Source: CAYLNK01 sp964384675 (GTDB lineage Bacteria > Acidobacteriota > Thermoanaerobaculia > UBA5066). From it: DNA of 18,284 bases. The translations under genes were made by a program, and so were the position numbers. Of this stretch, positions 7,481 through 15,512 are shown in pieces. The number at the start of each line of letters is the position of its first letter. Within the stretch, counting starts at the first letter, position 1. Location of the stretch: NCBI GenBank assembly GCA_964384675.1, contig CAYLNK010000113.1, forward strand, positions 1-18,284, given 5' to 3'. The notes beneath the pieces are model-generated. The model saw only the letters and a program-made list of their open reading frames with translations, was not told the DNA's origin and made no database searches.

Positions 7481-7526
7481 GGGTCCTCCTTGGCGAGCTC
7501 GTTTTTCCCGGTCGGATGAGGGCCGG

Positions 7527-7555
7527 ATTGTAGAGCGGCGCGCCTCAGGCGTGAA
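7527..7555 (-). promoter_or_regulatory. Sigma-70-like promoter for the 86-residue protein gene
   Basis: On the minus strand TTCACG (7555-7550; four of six matches to TTGACA) is separated by exactly 17 bases from TACAAT (7532-7527; five of six matches to TATAAT). The predicted start of transcription lies near 7520, giving a leader of about 40 bases with a strong AAGGAGG. The -35 lies inside the last codons of the ABC-F gene, so the small gene can be expressed independently of it. This is the best two-box promoter in the window. Confidence 0.55.
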
Positions 7556-9182
7556 CGCCGGGCGCCTCGTGCCCGGAGCGCTCGACGTATTCCGGGTACG
7601 TGCCGGGGTAGACGACCGGATGGGCGTCCGCCCCGTCGCCCCTGGAGAGCTCGAGCACGCGGTTGGCCAGGCCGCGGAGGAACGTCCGGTCGTGCGAGAC
7701 GAAGAGCATCGTCCCGTCGAACGACGACAGGGCCTCCACGAGCATCTCCTTCGTGGCGAGGTCGAGGTGGTTCGTCGGCTCGTCGAGCACCAGGAAGTTC
7801 GGCGGGTCGAACAGCATCCGCGCCAGGACGAGCCGCGACTTCTCGCCCCCCGAGAGGTACCGCACCATCTTGTCGACGTCGTCGCCCGAGAACTGGAACG
7901 CGCCGAGGAGACTGCGCAGGACGCCGTCGCCCTCCCGCGGGAAGTCGCTCCTCATCTGCTCGAGGACCGTCTTGTCGGGGTCGAGGAGCTCGAGCGACTG
8001 CTGGGCGAAGTAGCCGAGCTTGAGGCTCGCGCCGAGCTTGACCGTGCCGGAGTCCGGCTCGAGCGCGCCGGCGACCATCTTCAGGAGCGTCGACTTTCCG
8101 GCGCCGTTGCGGCCCATGACGCACCACCGCTCGCCGCGGCGGACCAGGAAGGAGAACCGGTCGTAGATGGTGCGCGAGCCGTACCTCTTGCAGACCCCGT
8201 CCAGCGCGGCGACGTCGTCGCCGGAGCGGGGCGGGCGCGCGAAGTCGAACTTCACGATCGCCCGCCGGCGGGGGAGCTCGATCGTCTCGATCTTCTCGAG
8301 CATCTTCACGCGGCTCTGCACCTGCGCCGCCTTGGCGGCGTGGGTCGAGAAGCGGTCGATGAAGCGCTGCTGCTTGGCGAGCATCGCCTGCTGGCGCGCA
8401 TAGGCGGCCTCGCGCTGCGCCTCGCGCAGCTTCCGCTCACGCTCGTAGAAGTCGTAGTCGCCGCTGTAGGTGAGGAGCTCGCCGGCGTCCACCTCCACGA
8501 TCTTCGTCACGATCCGGTTCATGAAATCCCGGTCGTGACAGGTCATCAGGAGAGAGCCGGGCATCCCCTTGAGGAAGCCCTCGAGCCAGAGGATCGACTC
8601 GATGTCGAGGTGGTTCGTCGGCTCGTCCATCAGGAGGACGTCGGGCCGGCCCAGGAGCACCTTCGCCATGGCCACGCGCATCTTCCAGCCGCCCGAGAGG
8701 GCTCCGACGTCGCCGTCCACCTGCTCCGGGTGGAAGCCGAGCCCGTCCAGCACCTCGCGCGCGCGGGCCTCCAGCTCGTAGCCGCCCTTCTGCTGGTATT
8801 CGCCCTGGACCTCGCCGAACCGCTCCAGGATGGTGTCCATGTCGTCCGCACGGGCCGGATCGGACATCGCGTGCTCGAGCTCGAGCAGCTCGTGGTGGAG
8901 GTCGCCGAGGCGGCCGCTCCCCGCGATCGCCTCCTCGAGCACCGAGCGGCCGGACATCTCGTCGATCTCCTGCCGGAAGTAGCCGATCGAGAGCTTCTTC
9001 GGCACCGACACGTCGCCGTCGTCGGGGGTCTCCTCGCCGGTGATCATCCGGAAGACCGTGGTCTTTCCGGCGCCGTTCGGGCCGACGAGCCCGACCTTCT
9101 CGCCGGGGTTGAGCTGGAAGCTGGCGTCGACGAAGAGGACCTGACGGCCGTACTGCTTGCAGACCTTCGAGAGCGCGATCAT
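7545..9182 (-). CDS. ABC-F family ATPase (ribosome-associated, no membrane domain)
   Basis: 545 residues with two ABC domains in tandem. Domain 1: Walker A GPNGAGKT (34-41), signature LSGGWKMR (about 162), Walker B LLMDEPTNHLD (183-193) and switch His in CHDRDF (H216). Linker of charged helices about 245-300, rich in Arg, Gln and Lys (ERKLREAQREAAYARQQ), as in ABC-F proteins that contact the ribosome. Domain 2: GRNGAGKS (357-364), LSGGEKSR (443-450), LVLDEPTNHLD and SHDRTF. ABC-F ATPases act on translating ribosomes (translation factors or resistance proteins). The arrangement fits a general translation factor such as Uup/YbiT/YheS-like members; the exact subfamily cannot be fixed by eye. Domain 1 has Cys before the switch His where Ser is usual. 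The start has no Shine-Dalgarno but a TATCGT box nine bases upstream. Confidence 0.95.
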   Translation of the reverse strand: MIALSKVCKQYGRQVLFVDASFQLNPGEKVGLVGPNGAGKTTVFRMITGEETPDDGDVSVPKKLSIGYFRQEIDEMSGRSVLEEAIAGSGRLGDLHHELLELEHAMSDPARADDMDTILERFGEVQGEYQQKGGYELEARAREVLDGLGFHPEQVDGDVGALSGGWKMRVAMAKVLLGRPDVLLMDEPTNHLDIESILWLEGFLKGMPGSLLMTCHDRDFMNRIVTKIVEVDAGELLTYSGDYDFYERERKLREAQREAAYARQQAMLAKQQRFIDRFSTHAAKAAQVQSRVKMLEKIETIELPRRRAIVKFDFARPPRSGDDVAALDGVCKRYGSRTIYDRFSFLVRRGERWCVMGRNGAGKSTLLKMVAGALEPDSGTVKLGASLKLGYFAQQSLELLDPDKTVLEQMRSDFPREGDGVLRSLLGAFQFSGDDVDKMVRYLSGGEKSRLVLARMLFDPPNFLVLDEPTNHLDLATKEMLVEALSSFDGTMLFVSHDRTFLRGLANRVLELSRGDGADAHPVVYPGTYPEYVERSGHEAPGVHA

Positions 9183-9191
9183 GGGCGGCGG

Positions 9192-9234
9192 ACGATACCC
9201 GGTTGGCTCGATCGGAGCGAGAGCCGAATCCGGG
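9192..9234 (-). terminator. Hairpin and -10-like box between the subtilase and ABC-F genes
   Basis: CCCGG-TT-GGCTC (9198-9209) and GAGCC-GAAT-CCGGG (9221-9234) can form a stem with an internal loop, starting 12 bases after the subtilase stop codon. No U-tract follows. On the minus strand the stem runs directly into TATCGT (9197-9192), which ends nine bases before the ABC-F ATG at 9182. The 64-base gap may thus hold both the end of one unit and the start of the next. Both calls are tentative. Confidence 0.35.
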
Positions 9235-9246
9235 CGTGCCGGACCT

Positions 9247-12200
9247 CTACGGCACCGCGAGAGCCGGGAAGACGACCGCGTCGTGGGTCCGCTCGTCCTG
9301 ACGGAGCACGTACGCCGAGACGGCGCCGCCCTGGAGGACCTCGACCAGCAGCGTCGCCTCCTCGTCGGACGCGTCCTCCAGCTGGGAGAAGACGTCCGCC
9401 ACGCGCCTCACCTCGCGCGGGCCGAGCCTGAGCTCGCTCGAGGCGCGCGCGGTCCCGTCGGCTCCGAGGAGGACGAGCCGGACGCGTGCCGTGGCTCCAG
9501 CCGTCTCGAGGAGGCCGATCTCCGAGCCGCGCGTCACGAACGGAAGGGCGAGGCGATCGCCGGCCCCGCCTTCCGCCAGGACCACGCCCTCGAGCGAGAA
9601 CCCGGGCCGTCCCGCGGCGGTGCGGTGCCAGGTGCGGGACGCCGCGAGGATCGCGGGGCCGTCCAGGGACTCGAGCTCGAGGCTGCCGCGGCCGGTGCCG
9701 GCGGCTCCGAAGAGCTGGGGGAGCGCGTCCTCGAGGAAGCGCGTGTCGCCTGGACCGATCGGGACGATCACGGAGGGAGTCGCCGTGCCGGAGGTGGGCC
9801 GGAACGTCGCACGGACGCGAACGGCGAGGGCCGACGCATTCCCGAGCGAGAGGTCGGTCCGGAACCCGTCGGCGCCGGTCTCCCGTATCACCGAAGGCAG
9901 CAGGAGGTGCGCGGCTTTCGTCGCTCCGTAGAGGACGATCGGGTCGCTCGTGGCGTTCTCGAGCGCGGTGACGAAAGGGACGATCTGGCCGCCGCCGGCC
10001 ACGACGCGCAGCTCGAGGCGATCGTCGGGCGCCATCGGCGTCCCGAGGCTGTCGGCCACACCGTTCACCTGGCGGGTGGAGAGCGCGCCGACCTGGACCT
10101 CGAGCAGGCTCTTGAGCATTCCGGACCGGTCCAGGAGGGACACTTCGACGGTGGCGGGGCCGCCCGCGACCTCGACCAGCCCGACGTTCACCCGGAAGCC
10201 GTCACCGACCGGCACGAGGAAGCGGCGCGGAGCCGCGCCGCTGGCCAGCGCCCGGCTCCGCACGTACGTCGGCAGAGGGGACGAGTACCGGCCGCCCGCG
10301 GGCGCGGAGCTGCGGACGAGACCGAGCCCCAGCACCGACTCCGCCGCGTCGAGGAAGACCGGTCCGGTGCCGTTCGAGCGGAACGCGTCGCCGACGAGAC
10401 CGTCCATGGCGCGCGTCCCGAGCGGCGGGATCGTGAGGGAGAGCGTCCTCTGCGCGTACCCCGGTGCCCGCTCTGCGAACCGGAGCTTCACGCTGGCCGT
10501 CGTCGGGCCCGCGTTGAAGAGGCGCAGGTCGGCGTCCCAGAACGCGCCGAAGCGTCCGGCGCCCCGCACCGCCATCGGCAGGAGCGACTCACCGTCCAGC
10601 CGGCCGCTGTCTCCGTCGGGGCCCTCGGGCTCGAGCTGGAGAGCCCAGGAGACGAGCCGGCCCGCGACGGCCCCGGTCGCGGATCCCCTGCGGTCGGTGA
10701 TCTCGAGCCTCCAGGTCCCCGCCGAGGGCCGGCCCGTGAACCGCGAGAGGGGCTCGGCGGGCACCGCCGTCCGTCCGAAGACCGCGCGGACCGCTCGGGC
10801 CTTGGACCCGAAGCCGTCCATCAGCACGGCCGAGGTGCCGTCCGGGCCGAGGAGGCGGACCAGGAGCCGGGCGGGATCCGGATGGTCGATCGTCAGCGCG
10901 GCGACGAGCGACACCACGTCACCCGTGACCGCGTCGATCCGGCTTCGGCAGACGAGCGGCGTGCCATCGAGCGGGATCGCGCTCGACGAGCACGGGCCCG
11001 TGAACGGGGCGACGGCGTCGACCGCCGCGGCCACGTCGAGGCGGGGGGTGACGCGTCCGCTCTTGGCGTCCACCACGGGCGTCCCCGAGGCGGCGAGGAG
11101 CCCGAGCGAGAGGGCGGGATCGAGCGTGGGACGGACCTGCCGGGCGAGGAGGAGCGCTCCCGCCGCGGCGGGAGCGGCCGCGGAGGTCCCGGTGAAGCCG
11201 GCGAGGCCGCCACCCGCGACCGCCGTCGTCCAGTTCACGCCGGGGGCGAGGGCCGCGAGCTGCGAGCCGGAGTTGCTCGCGCAGGGAACGACGTCCGGCT
11301 CGACGCGGGTGTCGTGGCAGCCGGTGGAGCCGGCGCCGCTCACGCCCTCGACCGCGCGCGAGAAGACCATCCCGATCGCGGCGACGTCGCTCAGGCAGGC
11401 CGGCCACGAGACGGCGTCGGACCAGCCGGAGTTCCCGGCGGCGGCCACGACGGCGATCCCCGCTTCCCTCGCTCTGGCGAAGACCTCGCGCCCTGCCGGG
11501 TCGTCGGCATCGCAGAACCCGTTGTAGCTCTCGTCGCCGGTCAGGCTGAGGTTGATGACGTCGATCCTCAGCTCCTCGCGGTGGTCGATGACCCAGTCGA
11601 CCCCGGCCAGGACGTCGGACAGCGCTGCGAAGTCGCAGCCGTCCCGGCGGCTGAAGACCTTCACCGCGACGATCCCGGCCTCGGGAGCCACGCCGTCGAG
11701 GCCGGCCGCCACTCCGGCGACCGCGGTGCCGTGCCCGTTGCAGTCCGAGAGGTCGGTCCCGCCGTCGGCGGCGTTCCAGCCGCCGAGGACCCGGGGACTC
11801 GGCCCGGGTCCCCCCCCGAGGAACGGATGATCGGCGTCGATGCCGCTGTCGACGATCGCCACGGTGCGCCCGTAGCCGGTCAGCCCCATGGCCGAGAGGC
11901 GGTCGGTGCCGATCTGTGCGCCCCCGAGCTGTCCGGCGGGGCGCACCGGAAGGTCTTCCGAGATCGACGCGACGCCCGGGCGGTTACGCAGCTCCTCGAG
12001 GCCGGAGCGGGTGACCGAGCCGGAGACGACGGGGGAATGGAGCAGCCGGTGCCTGGGCGCGAAGCGCGTCACGTCGAGCCCCGCCAGCGCGTCCTCCGCG
12101 GCTCGCCCGAGCGCCTCCCGGCGGGATCCGGAAGCGGTCCCGTCCACCCGGAGGGTCAGGACCACGGGGACGTACGCCTCCCCGGCCTGGAGCCGCGCCA

Positions 12201-12264
12201 CGACGGCAGGCGCGACCCGAGGGGTCGCGAGAGGCAGGGCGGCGAGGAGCAGGGGTGCGAGCAT
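9247..12264 (-). CDS. Secreted S8 subtilisin-like serine protease with P domain and four C-terminal beta modules
   Basis: 1005 residues. Hydrophobic N-terminus (signal peptide about 1-23), then an inhibitor-I9-like prodomain (about 30-105). The subtilase domain (about 115-420) has D139 in VAIVDSGID, H178 in NGHGTAVAG, the oxyanion N278 in AAAGNSG and S361 in GFTGTSAAAP. Six cysteines in this domain (175, 210, 251, 290, 316, 328) plus C425 and C439 form an even set, consistent with disulfides outside the cytoplasm. Residues about 424-546 resemble a proprotein-convertase P domain (FTGRPSAGTWRLEITDRRG and VSWALQLEPEG). Residues 561-1005 hold four related beta-rich modules of 100-120 residues. 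Related enzymes are secreted endopeptidases. The start is the only plausible one in frame, with GGAG about 11 bases upstream. Confidence 0.95.
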   Translation of the reverse strand: MLAPLLLAALPLATPRVAPAVVARLQAGEAYVPVVLTLRVDGTASGSRREALGRAAEDALAGLDVTRFAPRHRLLHSPVVSGSVTRSGLEELRNRPGVASISEDLPVRPAGQLGGAQIGTDRLSAMGLTGYGRTVAIVDSGIDADHPFLGGGPGPSPRVLGGWNAADGGTDLSDCNGHGTAVAGVAAGLDGVAPEAGIVAVKVFSRRDGCDFAALSDVLAGVDWVIDHREELRIDVINLSLTGDESYNGFCDADDPAGREVFARAREAGIAVVAAAGNSGWSDAVSWPACLSDVAAIGMVFSRAVEGVSGAGSTGCHDTRVEPDVVPCASNSGSQLAALAPGVNWTTAVAGGGLAGFTGTSAAAPAAAGALLLARQVRPTLDPALSLGLLAASGTPVVDAKSGRVTPRLDVAAAVDAVAPFTGPCSSSAIPLDGTPLVCRSRIDAVTGDVVSLVAALTIDHPDPARLLVRLLGPDGTSAVLMDGFGSKARAVRAVFGRTAVPAEPLSRFTGRPSAGTWRLEITDRRGSATGAVAGRLVSWALQLEPEGPDGDSGRLDGESLLPMAVRGAGRFGAFWDADLRLFNAGPTTASVKLRFAERAPGYAQRTLSLTIPPLGTRAMDGLVGDAFRSNGTGPVFLDAAESVLGLGLVRSSAPAGGRYSSPLPTYVRSRALASGAAPRRFLVPVGDGFRVNVGLVEVAGGPATVEVSLLDRSGMLKSLLEVQVGALSTRQVNGVADSLGTPMAPDDRLELRVVAGGGQIVPFVTALENATSDPIVLYGATKAAHLLLPSVIRETGADGFRTDLSLGNASALAVRVRATFRPTSGTATPSVIVPIGPGDTRFLEDALPQLFGAAGTGRGSLELESLDGPAILAASRTWHRTAAGRPGFSLEGVVLAEGGAGDRLALPFVTRGSEIGLLETAGATARVRLVLLGADGTARASSELRLGPREVRRVADVFSQLEDASDEEATLLVEVLQGGAVSAYVLRQDERTHDAVVFPALAVP

Positions 12265-12303
12265 CGTTCGTCGTCTCCGGCGGGGCGGAGGGACGAACGC
12301 TGC

Positions 12304-12309
12304 ACTGTA
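12304..12309 (-). promoter_or_regulatory. Extended -10 for the subtilase gene
   Basis: The minus strand reads TGCTACAGT, an extended -10 (TG-n-TACAGT), about 39 bases before the ATG at 12264. This gives a short leader carrying GGAG. No clear -35 was found. Confidence 0.35.
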
Positions 12310-12354
12310 GCAGGGTCGCCCGGACCGGGCCGCGAGGGGAGTGAGACTGACCGA

Positions 12355-12360
12355 TACAAT
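12355..12360 (+). promoter_or_regulatory. -10 element, candidate leaderless promoter of lpxH
   Basis: TACAAT (five of six consensus matches) ends six bases before the GTG at 12367. No Shine-Dalgarno exists in between, and a start seven bases after the hexamer falls on the G of GTG. No -35 was found 16-18 bases upstream. Confidence 0.45.
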
Positions 12361-12366
12361 CCCACC

Positions 12367-13155
12367 GTGCTGCGATATCCGTCACATGTCCGCATCCCGG
12401 AGGGGGGAGTGGCGGTCTTCGCGGACTCTCACCTGGGTCAGGTCGAGGGAGATGCGATCGACTTCCTGGAGGCCCTCGAGGCCTGCCGGCGCGATGGGTT
12501 CCGAACGGTCGTGCTGCTCGGCGACATCTTCCATTACTTCATCGGGGACAGGAAGTTCGAGACGCCCCTGGTGCGACGTGTCCTGGACGGCTGGCGCCGC
12601 CTGGCCGCCGCCGGGGTGAGCCTCCGCTACGTGGAGGGGAACCGGGACTTCTACCTCGCCGGCTCTTCCTTCGCCGAGTCCTTCTCGGCGTACGGCCTGA
12701 CCGACGGCGTGGAGGTCGCCGGGGCCCGATACGCCTTCGTGCACGGCGACCGGATCAACACGGACGACCTGCCGTATCGCTTCTGGAGGGTCCTCTCGAA
12801 GAACCCGGTCTCCCATGCGGTCCTCAGGATCCTGCCCGGGGCGGTGGCCCGTTCGATCGTGCGCTCGACCGAGGCGCGGCTCTACGGGACGAACTTCAAG
12901 CACAAGTCGAAGCTCCCGGAGGCCCACCTCCTCGAGGAGGGCCGCCGGGCCCGCCGGGCGGGGTACGACGCCGTCCTGATCGGACACTTCCACGTCGACC
13001 GGACGTTCGAGTCCCCGGAAGGATTGGCCCGCATCCTGCCCGCCTGGCTGGAGGAACGGAAGCACGCCGAGATCCGGCCGGATGGGACGCTCGTGATCGT
13101 GGAGGAGGAGACCGCGTCCCGCGCCGTCCGTCGCGCCGGTGCCCCGGCGGCGTGA
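12367..13155 (+). CDS. lpxH: UDP-2,3-diacylglucosamine diphosphatase-like metallophosphoesterase
   Basis: 262 residues from the GTG at 12367. The frame is open for more than 3 kb upstream, but only because it runs antisense to the subtilase gene. Metal ligands of the calcineurin-like fold are all present: D20 and H22 (ADSHLG), D53 (LGDIFHYFIG), N92 (GNRDF), H126 (VHGDRI), H207 and H209 (IGHFH). GNRDF instead of the usual GNHD, HGDRINTDDLPYR and the spacing between ligands fit LpxH, which cleaves UDP-2,3-diacylglucosamine to lipid X in lipid A synthesis at the inner membrane. This implies an LPS-bearing outer membrane. A broader metallophosphoesterase role is possible. It overlaps aroA by four bases (GTGA). 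A second possible GTG start near 12409 would remove the first strand residues and is less likely. Confidence 0.85.
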   Translation: MLRYPSHVRIPEGGVAVFADSHLGQVEGDAIDFLEALEACRRDGFRTVVLLGDIFHYFIGDRKFETPLVRRVLDGWRRLAAAGVSLRYVEGNRDFYLAGSSFAESFSAYGLTDGVEVAGARYAFVHGDRINTDDLPYRFWRVLSKNPVSHAVLRILPGAVARSIVRSTEARLYGTNFKHKSKLPEAHLLEEGRRARRAGYDAVLIGHFHVDRTFESPEGLARILPAWLEERKHAEIRPDGTLVIVEEETASRAVRRAGAPAA

Positions 13156-14429
13156 GCCCGATCCCGCTGCCCCCCGGCAGGCTCACGGGCCGGATCCGGA
13201 TCCCCGGCAGCAAGAGCGTGACGAACCGGGCGCTCGTCGCCGCCGCGCTGGCGGAAGGGGAGAGCGTCCTCCTCGACCCGCTCGACGCCGACGACACGCG
13301 CGTCCTCGCCGACGCCCTCGGCACTCTCGGCGCGCGGGTGTCGATCGCACCGGGCGCCTGGACCATCGCGGGTCCGCTGTCGCCTCCCACGGACCGAGAG
13401 GTGACGCTCGACGTCGGCCCCGCCGGCACGCCCGCCCGCTTCCTCCTCGCGCTCCTCTCGGCCCTTCCCGGCCGGTTTGTCCTGGATGGCTCCGCCCGGA
13501 TGCGGGAGCGGCCGATGGGGCCGCTCGTCGACGCGCTCCGGCGGCTCGGGGCGCGGATCGAGCCGCTCGGAACGGAGGGCTTCCTCCCGCTCCGGATCCT
13601 CGGCGGCTCGCTCCACGCCGGGCGGGTGGCGATCCGCGGTGACGTGTCGTCGCAGTTCCTGTCGGCGCTGGAGCTGGTGTCGCCGCTCGTCGGTGGGATC
13701 GGCCTCGACGTCGAGGGGCCGCTGGTCTCGGAGGCGTACCTGACCTTGACGGCGCGGACTCGTGCGGCGTTCGGGGTCGAGGCCGGCGCGCGCGAGGGAC
13801 GGTACCGGGCGTGCCGCTACCGCGTGCCGGGGGACGACTCCGCGGCCTGCTTCGCGATCGCGGGCGCCGTCCTCTCCGCGGGCGATGTGGAGATCCTCGG
13901 TCTGGAGCGCGGTTCGGCGCAGCCGGACGCGGTGCTCCGGTCCTGGGCCGCGGAAGCGGGGGCCCAGGTGACGTGGCGCCGCGAGGGTGAGGCGGACGTC
14001 CTCCGGGTGCGCGGGACGGGCGTCGTCCGGCCGCTCGCGGTCGACGTCGACCCGGCGCCCGACGCCGCGCTCCCGCTCGCCGCGATGCTCGCCTTCGCGG
14101 GTGGGACGTCCCGGCTCTGGGGAGTCGCCCGTTTGCGCGAGAAGGAGTCCGACCGGCTCGCGGCCGCCGTCGACCTTCTGACCCGCGCGGGGGCGGCGGC
14201 CCGGATCGACCCCGAAGGGCCCATCCTGGTGATCGACGGAGCGCGAGGTGTCCCGCGCCCGGCGGCGTTCGAAGCGCACGACGACCACCGCGTGGCGATG
14301 TCGGCGGCCGTGCTCGCCCTGGTCCTGCCTCCCGGATCGACTCTCGACGCGCCCGGAGTCACCGCCAAGTCGTATCCGGCGTTCTTCGAGGACTGGAGCG
14401 CGCTGGTCAGGCCGGCAGCCGCACCGTGA
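13152..14429 (+). CDS. aroA: 3-phosphoshikimate 1-carboxyvinyltransferase (EPSP synthase)
   Basis: 425 residues, starting at a GTG overlapping the lpxH stop. It joins shikimate-3-phosphate and phosphoenolpyruvate, the sixth step of the shikimate pathway, in the cytoplasm. Motifs: IPGSKSVTNRAL (K21, R26), GPAGTPARF (89-97), RERPMGPL (R120), GDVSSQFLSAL (S166, S167, Q168), PGDDSAACF (227-234), a catalytic aspartate near D304, RLREKESDR (K331), DDHRVAMSAAVLAL (378-391) and K406 near the end. Length is normal for the family. GPAGT has Pro where most homologues have Asn (GNAGT); the glycine of AGT is retained, as in class I enzymes. The 3' end overlaps the opposing kinase gene by 23 bases. Linkage to lpxH is not the usual aro operon setting. 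Confidence 0.96.
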   Translation: MSPIPLPPGRLTGRIRIPGSKSVTNRALVAAALAEGESVLLDPLDADDTRVLADALGTLGARVSIAPGAWTIAGPLSPPTDREVTLDVGPAGTPARFLLALLSALPGRFVLDGSARMRERPMGPLVDALRRLGARIEPLGTEGFLPLRILGGSLHAGRVAIRGDVSSQFLSALELVSPLVGGIGLDVEGPLVSEAYLTLTARTRAAFGVEAGAREGRYRACRYRVPGDDSAACFAIAGAVLSAGDVEILGLERGSAQPDAVLRSWAAEAGAQVTWRREGEADVLRVRGTGVVRPLAVDVDPAPDAALPLAAMLAFAGGTSRLWGVARLREKESDRLAAAVDLLTRAGAAARIDPEGPILVIDGARGVPRPAAFEAHDDHRVAMSAAVLALVLPPGSTLDAPGVTAKSYPAFFEDWSALVRPAAAP

Positions 14430-15498
14430 CCCGCGTCCCGCGGCCGGGACCCGAGTCGAGCTCGAGGGCCCCGCCCCAGAGCTCCGCGGTCGTTCGCGCC
14501 AGGGCGAGGCCCAGCCCTAGACCCTGCTGCTCCCGGCGCCGCCTGTCGAACTGGACGTAGGCGCCGATCGCGGCGATCTGCTCCGCGGTCATGCCGCTCC
14601 CCGCGTCCTCGACCTCCAGCAGGAAGCTCCCGAGGTCGCCGGGGCCCACGGTGACACGGACGGGAGATCCGCGCGTCGAGAACTTGAAGGCGTTGTCGAC
14701 GAGCTCGCGCGCGATGCGGGACAGGTGGGCCTGCGGGAGGCGGGCCGGCGCGGCGACGGTCTCGAGCGCGAGATCGCCCGCGCGCGAGGCGTCCCCGGCG
14801 ACCCGGCGGGCGACGTCGGCGACGATGACGGCGCCGTCGTCGAGGGGGGGACCGGCCAGCGACGCCAGCCGCTCGCGGTCCAGGCTCAGGAGCTCCACCT
14901 CGGAGTAGGCGAGCTGCCGCTCCACCAGCCGGTCGAGCCGCTCACCGGCGCGGAGGATCGCCTGCGCCATCTCGATCACCTCGGCGCGCGCCAACGTCCC
15001 GCCCTCCTCCACGAGGAGCGAGGCGTAGCCGAGGACCGCGTTGAGAGGCGTCCGCAGCTCGTGCGAGAGCGTCGTGCCGAGACCGTCGCGGCGGGCCGAG
15101 AGCCGCTGCTCGGCCCTGGCCTCCAGCTCCTTCTGCCGGGCGAGCCGGCTCTCGACCGCGCGGCTGACGTCGTCGAGGTGGAACGGCTTGAGGATGAAGT
15201 CGTCGGCGCCCAGCTCCATTCCCCGGCGCATCCCGGCGCCGTCGGTCGAGCCGGTCATCAGGATCACCGGGACCGCGGCCGTGCGCGGGTCGGCGCGGAG
15301 CCGCCGGAGCGTCTCGAAGCCGTCCAGGCCCGGCATCCTGAGGTCGCACAGGACGAGCGCCGGCGGCCGCTCGACGCACAGCGCGAGCCCGGCCGTGCCG
15401 TCGGCGGCCTCGATGACCGAAAAGCCGGCCCGGCCGAGGCCCACCGAGATCAGGCGACGCAGCGACGGCTCGTCATCGATGACGACGATCGACTTCAC
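14407..15498 (-). CDS. Response regulator receiver fused to a histidine kinase
   Basis: 363 residues from the GTG at 15498 (MKSIVVIDDE). A GTG at 15516 would add six residues (MIGWNA) but lies upstream of a -10-like box, so the shorter form is preferred. Order: receiver domain (1-120) with acidic D8-D9, phospho-acceptor D52 (CDLRMPG), T82 (MTGST) and K104 (LKPF); a charged helix (120-138); HisKA with H146 (SHELRTPLNAVLGY); HATPase_c with N269 (ELVDNAFKFS), G1 box D298-A-G-S-G and G2 box GLGLGLALA (326-334). There is no membrane segment, so it is a cytoplasmic hybrid that probably receives phosphate from another kinase and modulates its own kinase core. No partner regulator is adjacent. The 3' end overlaps aroA by 23 bases. 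Confidence 0.93.
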   Translation of the reverse strand: MKSIVVIDDEPSLRRLISVGLGRAGFSVIEAADGTAGLALCVERPPALVLCDLRMPGLDGFETLRRLRADPRTAAVPVILMTGSTDGAGMRRGMELGADDFILKPFHLDDVSRAVESRLARQKELEARAEQRLSARRDGLGTTLSHELRTPLNAVLGYASLLVEEGGTLARAEVIEMAQAILRAGERLDRLVERQLAYSEVELLSLDRERLASLAGPPLDDGAVIVADVARRVAGDASRAGDLALETVAAPARLPQAHLSRIARELVDNAFKFSTRGSPVRVTVGPGDLGSFLLEVEDAGSGMTAEQIAAIGAYVQFDRRRREQQGLGLGLALARTTAELWGGALELDSGPGRGTRVTVRLPA

Positions 15499-15506
15499 GG
15501 CGTTCC

Positions 15507-15512
15507 AGCCTA
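15507..15512 (-). promoter_or_regulatory. -10-like element of the receiver-kinase gene
   Basis: The minus strand reads TAGGCT, eight bases, then the GTG at 15498. There is no Shine-Dalgarno at normal spacing (GGAACGCC in between), so the start at 15498 would be leaderless. No -35 is clear. Confidence 0.35.

Noticed and set aside
9157..12366. Very long plus-strand open frame leading into lpxH (over 1000 codons).
   Set aside because: It is antisense to the subtilase gene, whose triad, P domain and modules are clear. The translated product is Arg/Gly/Glu-rich with no domain, a usual artefact of GC-rich coding DNA. Only the part from 12367 is real.
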